From an uncultured Bacteroidales bacterium (GTDB taxonomy: Bacteria > Bacteroidota > Bacteroidia > Bacteroidales > Paludibacteraceae), in assembly GCA_900542355.1 (NCBI GenBank), contig UQNE01000018.1, positions 1 through 33,714 of the forward strand: 33,714 nt of DNA, given 5' to 3'. This document shows, in pieces, positions 24,255 through 33,681 of the stretch; position 1 is the stretch's first letter; each line of letters starts with the position of its first letter. Made by a program: the position numbers and the translations under genes. The notes below the pieces were generated by a model, which was not told the DNA's origin, ran no database searches, and saw only the letters and a program-made list of their open reading frames with translations.

Positions 24255-27200
24255 TTATTTCATTTCGGCTTCAACCGTAAATCTATCGCTCATTTGGTTT
24301 TGCGTCCATCTGTAGAAATCGGTAGTGATATGCAGGCGTTTGGTCTTGGACGACAAACAGATACTGTTGTTGTGCAAGAGGTCGTTGATTTGTATTTTCA
24401 TTTGTGTGTTTCCCGGGTGGCTGTCGCATTGCTCCAACAGTTCATCGATGTTCTCCAGCGTGATGCCGTCCAATGGCATCGAGAAGGTCAGTGCCGAGAG
24501 GTGATTTTGCTGGACATCTTGCAGAAACTCCACTCTCTGCACTACAAATTCAAACTCGGCTTCTTCATCTTTTTTCTCCTTGAAAAAGCGCATTCCTGCA
24601 CCTCGTTGCTGAATCGTTCCGGTGATGTACACATAGGTGTTCGGCTGCAGGAAAGCCATATTGTTGGTGTACGCTTCGCCAAACGCCACCATTTGGTAAC
24701 TTCCGCTGTAGTCCTCTATCGTGTAGCGGCCGTATTTGTTGCCTTTTTTGGAAGTTGCATCTTCTGCTGTCGTTACGATTCCACCGAAATGAACGGTCTG
24801 GTTCTTGTACTTTTCCAAGAAGGCTTTCGGACTGATTGCCGCCGGATCTTTGCTTTCTTTGTCGTCCTCATTGTCGTTCTCATCGTGGTTTCCGCTTTGT
24901 TCGGCATCGGCCTTATCTTGGGCGGCTTTTCTTGCATCGGGAGTGCGCCAACCGTCAAACAGAGTAAGCAGACCGGCATTGATGTTGCTCATCTCGCGTA
25001 CCTCAAATTCGTACTCATCCAATGGGTGAGCCGACAAGAAAATACCTATCAGCGATTTCTCAATGTTGAGTCGCTCAATAGCCGACCAACGCGGCACATC
25101 GGGCAACTCGGGGTGCTGAATCTCCACGCCCGCATCGCCTAAGTCGCCGAATAACGAGTTTTGCTGCTGTACCTTGTCTTGCTGGTACATGTTGCCGTAG
25201 CGTATGAGCGTTTCCAATACATTCTCCCCGCGACTGTTGAGCCCCACCAACTGCTCACGATAGATGCCGTCAAAGCAATCGAATGCTCCGGCAAGTGCCA
25301 GATTCTCAACGGTCTTACGGTTGCATGCCGATAGGTTTACACGCTCCAAGAAATCAAATAAGTCTTTGTATTTGCCGTTCTTGTTGCGCTCGTTGATGAT
25401 TGCTTCTACCGCACCTTCGCCTACACCTTTGATACCTCCTAAGCCGAAACGAATATCGCCATTGCTGTTTACGGTGAAGGTCAGTTCCGATTCGTTGACA
25501 TCGGGCTCTAGCACTTGTATTTTCATCTCCTTGCATTCGTCCATAAACTTCGTAACTTCCTTGATGTCGTCTTTCGACACAGTCAAGTTGGCAGCCATAA
25601 ACTCAGCAGGGTAGTGTGCTTTCAGGTAGGCTGTTTGGTATGCCACCCACGAGTAGCAAGCAGCGTGCGATTTGTTGAACGCGTAAGAGGCAAATTTCTC
25701 CCAGTCCTTCCAAATCTTATCCAGCACCTTTTCGTCGTGTCCGTTGGCTTTACCTCCCGCCATAAACTTGCCCTTCAGTTCTTGCAGGATAGCCATCTGT
25801 TTCTTACCCATCGCCTTACGCAACTTATCGCTCTCGCCGCGGGTGAAGTTAGCCAACAATCGCGACAGAAGCATCACTTGCTCTTGATAGACCGTAACGC
25901 CGTAGGTATCCTTCAGATACTTCTCCATAATCGGAATATCGTAGGTTACGGGTTCCAAGCCTTGTTTGCGTCGGATAAACTGCGGAATGTAGTCCATAGG
26001 TCCCGGTCGGTAGAGGGCATTCATCGCAATCAAGTCGCCCATCACGGTAGGTTTCAGTTCGCGCATATACTTGCGCATACCGGCAGACTCAAACTGGAAC
26101 ACCGCTACCGTGCGCCCTTCTTGGAAGAGTTTGTAGGTCTCGGCATCATCAATGGGAATATGGTCGATATCTACTTCTTCGCCTCTTGCTTTGCGGATGT
26201 TTTTCAAGCACTCCTTGATAATAGTCAGCGTAATCAGTCCCAAGAAGTCCATCTTGATCAGTCCCACCGATTCTACCACATGTCCGTCGTATTCCGTTAC
26301 CAAGACGCGGCGTTTGGTATCTTTGTCTTCCACACTCGATAGCGGGGCAAACTTGGTCAGGTCGTCTGCACCGATGATCACACCGCAGGCGTGAATACCC
26401 ACTTGTCGAATCGTGTCTTCCAACTGCAAGGCGTAGTTGAGCATGCTGCGTATCTCGGCCGGTCCTGATTCGTATTTTTCTTTCAGTTCGGGTACATATT
26501 TGTAGCAGTTCTTGAGGTTCACCTTGGGCGATTTGCCTTTTTCGTCTTTGATGTTGTCGGGGAAGGCTTTGTCGGGGATAAATGATTTCAGTTCATTCAC
26601 TGTCTGCAATGGCACGCGTTGTACACGCCCCACATCGGCAATAGCCGATTTGGTAGCCATCTTGCCGTAGGTGATGATGTGCGCCACATGGGTCTCGCCG
26701 TATTTCTTGCTCACCCAATCCAGTACTTTTCCGCGTCCGGCATCATCAAAGTCGGTATCGATATCGGGTAGAGAGATACGGTCCGGGTTCAAGAAACGCT
26801 CGAACAGCAAGTCGTATTTCAGCGGGTCTAAGTCGGTGATATGCAGGCAGTAAGCCACTACCGATCCGGCAGCGGAACCACGCCCGGGACCTACACTTAC
26901 ATCCAGTTCTTCGCGGGCGGCACGGATAAAGTCCATCACAATCAAGAAGTAGCCCGGAAAACCCATTGTCTTCATCACATGCAACTCAAACAAGATACGG
27001 TTCACAATCTCTCGTTGCGAGTCATCCAACGCTGCAGCGTCCCAGTAGTGGTAGTCCAAACCTTTGGTATTCTCCAAGAAGGGTTCCAAGGTCGGGTAGC
27101 GTTTTTTGGCACCATTCCATGTCAGATAACTCAGATACTCGGCTTCAAACTTGATACGATACATACGGTCGTAACCGCCTAAGTTCTTAAAACGCTTCTG

Positions 27201-28331
27201 TGCATCTTTTTCGCTTAGCGGATTCTGACCATGCTCATCGGTCATAAACTCCTGCCATAAGTCTTGCTCGGTGTATTTCTCGCGATACTCTGCTTCTGTA
27301 CCGAACTCTGCCGGGATGTCAAATAGTGGCATGATTGGTCCGTGGTCGATGTCGTATATCTCCACTTTGTCCGCAATCTCCTGCGTGTTTGCCAATGCTT
27401 CGGGTATATCGGAGAATATCGCAGCCATCTCCTCGGGTGTCTTCAGCCACTCTTGCTTGGTGTAGTGCATACGATTGACGTCGTCCACATAGTGGTTGGT
27501 GCTCAAGCAAATCAGTCGGTCGTGCGCCTCGGCATTCTCTTCGTCCACAAAATGGGAGTCGTTGGTGCAGATGATTTTTACGCCATGCTTTCGTGCCAGT
27601 TCGATCAGAACGGGATTCACCTCTTTTTGCCGCTGATATACTTCTTGGTCGCCTCCGGGTTTGTCGGTTTGGTGGCGTTGCAACTCGATGTAGTAGTCCT
27701 CGCCGAATACCGATTTGAACCATTCTATAGCCTCTTCTGCGCCTTCGATGTCGCCTGCCATGATTTTCTGTGGCAGTTCACCGCCCAAACAAGCCGACGA
27801 GCAGATGATACCCTCGTGGTATTGTTGTAGCAGTTCCTTGTCGATACGGCTGGTGTAGTTGAAAGCGTCGGCCATAAAGCCGGCACTCACTATTCGGCAT
27901 AGGTTGTGATAGCCGGTTTGGTTCTTGGCTAACAAGATAAGGTGCCAACCCGAGCGGTCGATGATGTATTGCCTGCCCTCGCCGTTTACGGCTTTCTCGT
28001 CGGTCATCGAGTGGCGTCCGCGGCGTGCGCAATAGGTCTCGCAGCCCACAATCGGTTTGAACGGAACAAACGGTTTTTTCTCGTAGGTCTCGCCTTTGGC
28101 AGCGGCTGCCTGAGCCTGCTCTTCCTCCTTGGCTTCCCATGCCTCTTTGTTCTTTCCGTTGATTTTCTTGCAGTAGTCCAACAATTCTTTGATACCATAC
28201 ATATTGCCGTGGTCGGTCAATGCCACAGCCCCCATACCCGTTCGCAGACATTTGTCCACAATATCAGGCACTTTGCTCATCCCATCGAGTACTGAATACT
28301 GCGAGTGTACATGTAAATGCGTAAAATTCAT
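24255..28331 (-). CDS. dnaE: DNA polymerase III subunit alpha
   Basis: A 1358-residue replicative polymerase, the main DnaE of the genome. The PHP domain (1-290) begins HLHVHSQYS; the palm has GPGRGSAAGS (481-490), the catalytic PDIDTDF (522-528) and the third Asp in IKMDFLG (Asp695). Fingers contain RPGPMDYIPQFIRRKQG and the VYQEQVM segment; the C-terminal part holds an OB-fold region near 1140-1240 (VHFGGIVTTAEDAT). Insertions in the PHP domain (acidic/alanine-rich, residues 60-85) and a charged linker near 1110-1130 are present. It has a strong promoter 40 nt upstream and follows der after a terminator. A truncated paralogue is encoded at 40-1569. Confidence 0.97.
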   Translation of the reverse strand: MNFTHLHVHSQYSVLDGMSKVPDIVDKCLRTGMGAVALTDHGNMYGIKELLDYCKKINGKNKEAWEAKEEEQAQAAAAKGETYEKKPFVPFKPIVGCETYCARRGRHSMTDEKAVNGEGRQYIIDRSGWHLILLAKNQTGYHNLCRIVSAGFMADAFNYTSRIDKELLQQYHEGIICSSACLGGELPQKIMAGDIEGAEEAIEWFKSVFGEDYYIELQRHQTDKPGGDQEVYQRQKEVNPVLIELARKHGVKIICTNDSHFVDEENAEAHDRLICLSTNHYVDDVNRMHYTKQEWLKTPEEMAAIFSDIPEALANTQEIADKVEIYDIDHGPIMPLFDIPAEFGTEAEYREKYTEQDLWQEFMTDEHGQNPLSEKDAQKRFKNLGGYDRMYRIKFEAEYLSYLTWNGAKKRYPTLEPFLENTKGLDYHYWDAAALDDSQREIVNRILFELHVMKTMGFPGYFLIVMDFIRAAREELDVSVGPGRGSAAGSVVAYCLHITDLDPLKYDLLFERFLNPDRISLPDIDTDFDDAGRGKVLDWVSKKYGETHVAHIITYGKMATKSAIADVGRVQRVPLQTVNELKSFIPDKAFPDNIKDEKGKSPKVNLKNCYKYVPELKEKYESGPAEIRSMLNYALQLEDTIRQVGIHACGVIIGADDLTKFAPLSSVEDKDTKRRVLVTEYDGHVVESVGLIKMDFLGLITLTIIKECLKNIRKARGEEVDIDHIPIDDAETYKLFQEGRTVAVFQFESAGMRKYMRELKPTVMGDLIAMNALYRPGPMDYIPQFIRRKQGLEPVTYDIPIMEKYLKDTYGVTVYQEQVMLLSRLLANFTRGESDKLRKAMGKKQMAILQELKGKFMAGGKANGHDEKVLDKIWKDWEKFASYAFNKSHAACYSWVAYQTAYLKAHYPAEFMAANLTVSKDDIKEVTKFMDECKEMKIQVLEPDVNESELTFTVNSNGDIRFGLGGIKGVGEGAVEAIINERNKNGKYKDLFDFLERVNLSACNRKTVENLALAGAFDCFDGIYREQLVGLNSRGENVLETLIRYGNMYQQDKVQQQNSLFGDLGDAGVEIQHPELPDVPRWSAIERLNIEKSLIGIFLSAHPLDEYEFEVREMSNINAGLLTLFDGWRTPDARKAAQDKADAEQSGNHDENDNEDDKESKDPAAISPKAFLEKYKNQTVHFGGIVTTAEDATSKKGNKYGRYTIEDYSGSYQMVAFGEAYTNNMAFLQPNTYVYITGTIQQRGAGMRFFKEKKDEEAEFEFVVQRVEFLQDVQQNHLSALTFSMPLDGITLENIDELLEQCDSHPGNTQMKIQINDLLHNNSICLSSKTKRLHITTDFYRWTQNQMSDRFTVEAEMK

Positions 28332-28371
28332 AAAGTGAATAATTTGGATTAAGGTTGTTCTTATTTCTCTG

Positions 28372-28403
28372 CAAAGGTACGATTTTTTTTATAGATATGC
28401 AAA
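28372..28403 (-). promoter_or_regulatory. Promoter of dnaE
   Basis: Minus-strand TTTG (28400-28403) and TACCTTTG (28372-28379) with exactly 20 nt between, the best match to the Bacteroidota consensus in the window. A small inverted repeat CGCAAG-N5-CTTGCG (28404-28420) abuts the -33 box. Confidence 0.85.
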
Positions 28404-28433
28404 CGCAAGTTGCGCTTGCGGGTGTTGAAAAAC

Positions 28434-28468
28434 AGCAAGCAATCTGCTTATGTTGCAGACTGCTTGCT
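28434..28468 (-). terminator. Terminator after der
   Basis: Arms 28434-28447 and 28455-28468 (14 bp, one mismatch, 7-nt loop), followed on the minus strand by TGTTTTTC. It lies 36 nt past the der stop, upstream of the dnaE promoter. Confidence 0.75.
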
Positions 28469-28504
28469 ATTTACGCTGTTGAAAAAAAGTGGTATTTTTT
28501 TTCT

Positions 28505-29818
28505 TTACTTGGCTCGAATGAAAAGTTGAACAGGTGTTCCGTTGAAGTCCCACCATTCGCGCAATCGGTTCTCCAAAAAGCGGCGGTATGGCTCTTTTAC
28601 ATACTGGGGCAAATTGGCGAAGAATACAAAGGTAGGTACCTGAGTATTAGGCAGTTGCGTACAGTATTTGATTTTGATGTACTTGCCTTTGGTTGCGGGG
28701 GGCGGGTAGTTCTCTATCAATGGTAAGAACTTGTCATTCAGTTGCGCCGTAGGTATCTTTTTGTTCTTGTTCTCATAGACATGAAGTGCCGTTTCCATTA
28801 CCTTATATATACGCTGTTTGGTCAGCGCAGAGGTAAAGATAATCGGGAAGTCGGTAAATGGTGCAATACGGTCGCGAATAGCCGCCTCGTATGCTTTGAT
28901 GTCGGCGTTGGTCTTGCTCTCCACAAGGTCCCATTTGTTGATGCAGACAACGAGTCCTTTTTTGTTTTTCTGAATGATAGAGTAGATGTTCAGGTCCTGT
29001 GCCTCGATACCGCGTGTAGCGTCAATCATCAGAATGCACACATCTGAGTTCTCAATCGCACGGATAGAGCGCACTACCGAGTAGTACTCTAGGTCTTCAT
29101 TCACCTTCGCTTTCTTGCGAATACCGGCCGTGTCCACAATGTAGAAATCCTTGCCAAACTTATTGTATCGGGTATAGATACTGTCGCGCGTTGTGCCCGG
29201 AATGTCGGTTACGATGGTTCTCTCCTCACCGATAAAGGCATTCAGGATACTGGACTTGCCTGCATTCGGGCGACCTACGATAGCAAAACGGGGCAGGTCT
29301 TCTATCTCCTCGCCCGATTCGTCTTTCTTGAAGCGAGAGCATATCTCGTCTAACAGGTCGCCGGTACCGAGTCCGTTCTCCGCACTGAGAATAAACGGCT
29401 CGCCCAAACCGAGTTTGTAGAACTCCGGTGCACCATACTGCATCTCGAAAGTATCCACTTTGTTTACGCCCAACACGGTCGGTTTGCCTGCTTGGCGAAG
29501 CAGGTGTGCCACCTCCATATCAAATTGGGTAACGCCTTCGTTGACATCTACCACGAGCAGTACCACATCGGCCTCTCGTATCGCAAGATCCACTTGGCGG
29601 TTGATCTCGCTCTCGAAAGTGTCATCTGAGTTGACCACCCATCCGCCGGTGTCTATCACCGAAAACTCTTTGCCGCACCACTCGGCTTTGCCATATTGGC
29701 GGTCGCGTGTCGTACCTGCGGTGTTCATTACTATAGCCCGCCTTGTTCCCGTCAGGCGGTTGAATAAGGTCGATTTCCCTACGTTAGGACGACCTACGAT
29801 GGCTAAGATATTTGCCAT
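28505..29818 (-). CDS. der: Ribosome biogenesis GTPase Der (EngA)
   Basis: A 437-residue protein with two tandem GTPase domains and a C-terminal KH-like domain, the arrangement unique to Der. The first P-loop is GRPNVGKS (8-15) with DTGG and NKVD; the second is GRPNAGKS near 182 with DTAG and NKWD. The KH-like part ends in REWWDFNGTPVQLFIRAK. Der binds the 50S subunit and is needed for its maturation. It follows the slyD-like gene by 40 nt, with no obvious promoter between, and ends in a terminator before dnaE. Confidence 0.97.
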   Translation of the reverse strand: MANILAIVGRPNVGKSTLFNRLTGTRRAIVMNTAGTTRDRQYGKAEWCGKEFSVIDTGGWVVNSDDTFESEINRQVDLAIREADVVLLVVDVNEGVTQFDMEVAHLLRQAGKPTVLGVNKVDTFEMQYGAPEFYKLGLGEPFILSAENGLGTGDLLDEICSRFKKDESGEEIEDLPRFAIVGRPNAGKSSILNAFIGEERTIVTDIPGTTRDSIYTRYNKFGKDFYIVDTAGIRKKAKVNEDLEYYSVVRSIRAIENSDVCILMIDATRGIEAQDLNIYSIIQKNKKGLVVCINKWDLVESKTNADIKAYEAAIRDRIAPFTDFPIIFTSALTKQRIYKVMETALHVYENKNKKIPTAQLNDKFLPLIENYPPPATKGKYIKIKYCTQLPNTQVPTFVFFANLPQYVKEPYRRFLENRLREWWDFNGTPVQLFIRAK

Positions 29819-29858
29819 AAGAAAATAGTTTTATGTTAGTAAATATAGTGTTTGTGCA

Positions 29859-30440
29859 TCAGTTATGCTCCCCGCATTCGCTGCAACTATGGTTGTCGCA
29901 TTTGCTGCAACCCTCGCCGCAGTTGCCGTTGCAACAGCCGCCGCAACCGTGATGACGGATAGCCTCCAATTCCTTTGGATCGACATCTCTCACCTCTACT
30001 ATCTCGCCTACAAAGTGCAGGTTCTCGCCTGCAAGCGGATGGTTGAGGTCTATCGTAACTTTTAGTGGCGACACTTTGGCTACTTGTGCATTGACAATCT
30101 GCCCGTCCACGGTCTTCATCGGGATGATGTTTCCTGTATAGACGCGGTCTGAATCGAACTCGCCGTCGGCGTTGTAAAACATGCGTTTATCCAATTCCAT
30201 CAGTCCGGCTTCGTCATACTCTCCGTAGGCATCTTCGCAGGCAATGCGGAAATCGAACTTATCGCCCTCCTCCAGTCCGGCAAGAGCCTCTTCAAACTTC
30301 GGCAACATCATTCCCTCGCCTTGGCAATATACCAACGGGGTCTTGATAGTGGCTTTCTCTATCATCTCTTCTTTGCCGTCCTCGCCATCGATATACATCT
30401 CGTAGATGGCTTTTACTACTTTCTGATTTTCAATTTTCAT
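29859..30440 (-). CDS. slyD: SlyD-like FKBP-type peptidyl-prolyl isomerase
   Basis: A 193-residue protein. The FKBP domain (about 1-70 and 120-155) is interrupted by the IF (insert-in-flap) chaperone domain, giving the SlyD plan; LPKFEEALAGLEEGDKFDF and EDAYGEYDEAG are typical. The C-terminal tail (about 162-193) is rich in Cys, His and Gly (HHGCGGCCNGNCG and later Cys pairs), as in metal-binding SlyD, which delivers nickel to hydrogenase in E. coli. It acts in the cytoplasm as a folding helper. It lies between lptD and der in the same direction. Confidence 0.93.
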   Translation of the reverse strand: MKIENQKVVKAIYEMYIDGEDGKEEMIEKATIKTPLVYCQGEGMMLPKFEEALAGLEEGDKFDFRIACEDAYGEYDEAGLMELDKRMFYNADGEFDSDRVYTGNIIPMKTVDGQIVNAQVAKVSPLKVTIDLNHPLAGENLHFVGEIVEVRDVDPKELEAIRHHGCGGCCNGNCGEGCSKCDNHSCSECGEHN

Positions 30441-30501
30441 ATCTATAAGTATTGTATGTTTGCTTTATGTTATGCGCTCTTATCATAGAGCGGGGTGGGG
30501 T

Positions 30502-33393
30502 TTACCACCAGTTGACACGCGCATTGGTGCTTTGCGTACTCGATTTGTCGTACTTCAAGTCTGCCAACATCGAGGCGTTTACGCCGATGTGGAAGGTGTA
30601 ACTCTTGTATGGCCCGAATGGCACAAAACTGGCAGTCATGTTCCAGCAGTGCAGGTCGCGACTTACATTGAAGTTGGCACTTGCAAAGCGTTTGGCACGG
30701 AAGTCATAACTCGTGCTTGCACTCACTTTCCAACCTTTGCCTAATCCCAAACTGCCCGAGAACGACAAGTTGTGCGTGAAGACCATTTTATAGTACATCT
30801 TCTCGTAGTCGAACTCGCTTCCCGCACCATAGCGAATCGAGTAACTCACCGACAGGCTCCACGGTATCTCTGTCTTTACATACCCGTCGTCCACCTCATC
30901 TTTGCTGTTCTGTCCGCTGCGTCGGTTGTTTAGTTTGCCGTTGCTTGCTAAGCCGTCATCGCCCACGGTGATGTCCTCCATGTTTTGCTCATCGGTCTGA
31001 CCGGTCTTTTTCTTTTTGTTTTTGCCGAACCATTTTTGGAAGGTCTGGTTGTTAAAGGTGTAACTCAGACTGGTACTTGTGCCTAAGAAATGAGGGAATC
31101 GCCCGTTGTTCCAGTATTGTTTGTTGGTGCGTACAGGGGTGCCGAGTGCGTTGAGTTCGTACATGTAGGGGTCGAACTGACCGCTTAGGTTGATGGTGTA
31201 GTTCACCTTAGGTATCTTGATACGCAGGTTCACCGCAAAATTGCTCCAGTTCATCGAGTCGGCTATAAAGTTGTAACCGCCTGATATACTGAAGTTATCA
31301 ATGAGGCTCACTACCTTAAACGGGTTCTTTCCGGTGGTGTCTTCTTTGTTTACAATCTTCATCTCGAGGTTGTTGCCGAGGCTGAAACTCAACGCAGCCG
31401 CTGCGCCTTGTCCCGCATTGCCGTATATGCCGTTGGTGAAACGAGAGTAGGTCTGGCGTACCACCATCGGATTGCCTGCCTCGTCGGTCTTGGGTATCTT
31501 TTTGCCTGTCTCGGGGTCGATGTCGTTGCCATAGACAGGCTGGTCGTAACTGCCGTAGTAGCCCCAGAACGACTTGCCGAAATCGGGGTGGTAACTGAAA
31601 CTCAAAGTAGGTGTCAGCACATGGCGGAATTTCTCCACCTTGCTATGCGGAAAGAGTTTCTTGCTCGGCGTGTAGAAACCGTATAGTTTAGTGGAAAGCG
31701 AGATACCCACATTGAAATCGAACACATTGTAGAACCCGTTGGTGGTATCGCGTTGCAACTGCTGCTCTTGCTCGTCCCATGTCTGGTCGATACGCTGGAA
31801 ATACATACGATCCGTCATGTTGATACTGGGCGTTACGCTCAGATACTTAAACAGCATGAACGATGCCGAGATAGGTATCGAGTGTTTCAGTCCGGTCTGC
31901 CAATCGCGGGCAAAGTTGGAGTGCAGAAACTGATTCTCTTTGATGTTGTTCACCGCTATGCGCCCGTTGCCGGAATAACTGAGGCTTATCTTTTCATACC
32001 ATTTCTCTTTGCCCACAGGTTTCTTGCGCTTGAAAGGATAGACGCGGCTCATGCTCACGCTCAGTTCGGGCAGCGTCAGCGATAGGGTAGAGTCTTTCGT
32101 TCGCTGGGTTACGCTGGCACTCAGGCTTAGGCTCCAAGGGCTGTCGGGGAAACGCTGTGTGTAGTTGATTGTACTGCTCTTGGTGTTCTCGGAGTTTAAC
32201 TGCGGGTTGTAGTAACTGTTGATATTGCTACGATTGTAGCCGCTGGTTGAGAAGTTCACGCTCGCAGAGAAAGTGCTGTACGGGTTGGCTTTCGCGTCTT
32301 GCGTATGCGTCCATTGTATGCTGAAGTTGGTCGCCTTCGAGTAGTTAGGCAGATCTTTCTCGCCCGTTACATCGTTGCGGTAGTTGATGCTGATGTTGCC
32401 GTTGAATTTGTAGCGTTTGACATACTTCGACTGCGCACGGATAGCCCATGTACCTCGGGTGTAGATATCGCCTGTTACCTGCAAATCCATATAGTCGTTG
32501 ATGGCGAAATAGTAACCGATACCGCTTAGGTACAGTCCGCGCGTACCATCATCGCCGAAGTTAGGCATTATCAGTCCGCTCGAATACTGGTTGGTGAACG
32601 GGAAGAAACCGAACGGAATAGCCAGCGGCAGTGGCACATCGCCCACCACCATATAGGCGGGACCTGTGGCGATATACTCGCCCGGCACCACTTTCGCCTT
32701 GGTCATCTTTAGGTAGAAGTGCGGGTGGTCATGTTGGTCGCAAGTGGTGTACATACCGCCGCCCATCATCATCGTGTTGCCCTCGGTTTTCTTGGTCTTA
32801 TCGGCAATCACATAGCCTTCGCCCTGTTCCGTTACCACCTTACGAATAAAGCCTTTTTGCGTCTTTAGGTTGTAGGTTATTTGGTCTGATTCGTAACTGT
32901 CTTTTCCGTCTTTGAATACGGGGCGACCTTTCCAATCGTTTTCTATGGTGTCCATGACGCCTTGTGCAAAAACCTGACTGCTATCCATGTGCACACGGAT
33001 AAACTCGCTGGTCAGTTCCATCTGCTCGTATTTTACATCGCTCTCACCATGCAGATAGGCGATACCATTGCCCATCAGTACGATAGAATCGTTGGCTACA
33101 TAGTGTATCGGTGCGTCAATACTGCTCTTTTTCCGCCCTGTATCGGGAGTAGTTGTCGTGTCGTCTGGAGCATCTTCTCTTATACCGGCAATCCCACTGC
33201 TTGCATTCCCCTCCTGTCTTATCTCCTCTCCGTTAGACTTCTCTTTCCTCTCTACGCCCTCTCCGTTGGCCTCCTCTTTTTTCTCTACGCTCTCTCCGTT
33301 GGCTTGCGGTGTGGAAACAACCGTCTGTCCGTACCCCGAAACGCCGAGGAGCAGACCTATACACAACGCAATATGTTTCCCGTAAGTGCGCAT
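30502..33393 (-). CDS. lptD: LPS assembly outer-membrane protein LptD
   Basis: A 963-residue protein with an N-terminal signal peptide (about 1-22, ALCIGLLLGVSGYGQ). A charged linker with 11-residue repeats (NGE...KKEEA type, residues about 33-62) precedes an OstA/LptA-like beta-jellyroll (about 90-240, HYVANDSIVLMGNGIAYLHG), followed by a long C-terminal beta-barrel (about 270-963) ending in an aromatic residue, NARVNWW. LptD with LptE inserts lipopolysaccharide into the outer leaflet. The sequence is of the Bacteroidota LptD type, which diverges from the E. coli protein. A good promoter lies directly upstream. Confidence 0.92.
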   Translation of the reverse strand: MRTYGKHIALCIGLLLGVSGYGQTVVSTPQANGESVEKKEEANGEGVERKEKSNGEEIRQEGNASSGIAGIREDAPDDTTTTPDTGRKKSSIDAPIHYVANDSIVLMGNGIAYLHGESDVKYEQMELTSEFIRVHMDSSQVFAQGVMDTIENDWKGRPVFKDGKDSYESDQITYNLKTQKGFIRKVVTEQGEGYVIADKTKKTEGNTMMMGGGMYTTCDQHDHPHFYLKMTKAKVVPGEYIATGPAYMVVGDVPLPLAIPFGFFPFTNQYSSGLIMPNFGDDGTRGLYLSGIGYYFAINDYMDLQVTGDIYTRGTWAIRAQSKYVKRYKFNGNISINYRNDVTGEKDLPNYSKATNFSIQWTHTQDAKANPYSTFSASVNFSTSGYNRSNINSYYNPQLNSENTKSSTINYTQRFPDSPWSLSLSASVTQRTKDSTLSLTLPELSVSMSRVYPFKRKKPVGKEKWYEKISLSYSGNGRIAVNNIKENQFLHSNFARDWQTGLKHSIPISASFMLFKYLSVTPSINMTDRMYFQRIDQTWDEQEQQLQRDTTNGFYNVFDFNVGISLSTKLYGFYTPSKKLFPHSKVEKFRHVLTPTLSFSYHPDFGKSFWGYYGSYDQPVYGNDIDPETGKKIPKTDEAGNPMVVRQTYSRFTNGIYGNAGQGAAAALSFSLGNNLEMKIVNKEDTTGKNPFKVVSLIDNFSISGGYNFIADSMNWSNFAVNLRIKIPKVNYTINLSGQFDPYMYELNALGTPVRTNKQYWNNGRFPHFLGTSTSLSYTFNNQTFQKWFGKNKKKKTGQTDEQNMEDITVGDDGLASNGKLNNRRSGQNSKDEVDDGYVKTEIPWSLSVSYSIRYGAGSEFDYEKMYYKMVFTHNLSFSGSLGLGKGWKVSASTSYDFRAKRFASANFNVSRDLHCWNMTASFVPFGPYKSYTFHIGVNASMLADLKYDKSSTQSTNARVNWW
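33226..33309. repeat. 33-bp in-frame repeats in lptD
   Basis: Two full 33-bp units (33226-33258 and 33259-33291) and a partial third, encoding 11-residue units that start NGE. They lie in the low-complexity linker just after the signal peptide, so copy changes would keep the frame. Confidence 0.75.
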
Positions 33394-33410
33394 ATACGCA
33401 AATTAGCGTG

Positions 33411-33441
33411 CAAAGGTACGAAAAAATATCGACATACACAA
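33411..33441 (-). promoter_or_regulatory. Promoter of lptD
   Basis: Minus-strand TTG (33439-33441) and TACCTTTG (33411-33418) separated by 20 nt, about 18 nt upstream of the lptD ATG. Confidence 0.8.
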
Positions 33442-33681
33442 TACTACCTTGTTTTCCTGTTCCTTTATAGCCTGTTCTGTCGAACCGCTACTATTGCATT
33501 TCTACCTTACAACTGCCGCCTACTAACCTCAAATTCCTGTTTTCTCTTATGTCAATTTTCCATTCTCTGCCTATTTCCTTTTCTCTTTTCTGTTGTATCT
33601 TATTTTTATCCTATTTTTATCTTTTTATTCCATAATTTGCGCCCTATTTTGCTACAGTATGCCTACCGACCGTACTATGTA

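Noticed and set aside
24294..25142. 282-codon plus-strand open frame antisense to dnaE
   Set aside because: dnaE is clearly the real gene; the antisense translation has no recognisable features.
30475..30492. Small hairpin CGCTCT-N6-AGAGCG between slyD and lptD
   Set aside because: Only 6 bp with no T-run; too weak to call a terminator.
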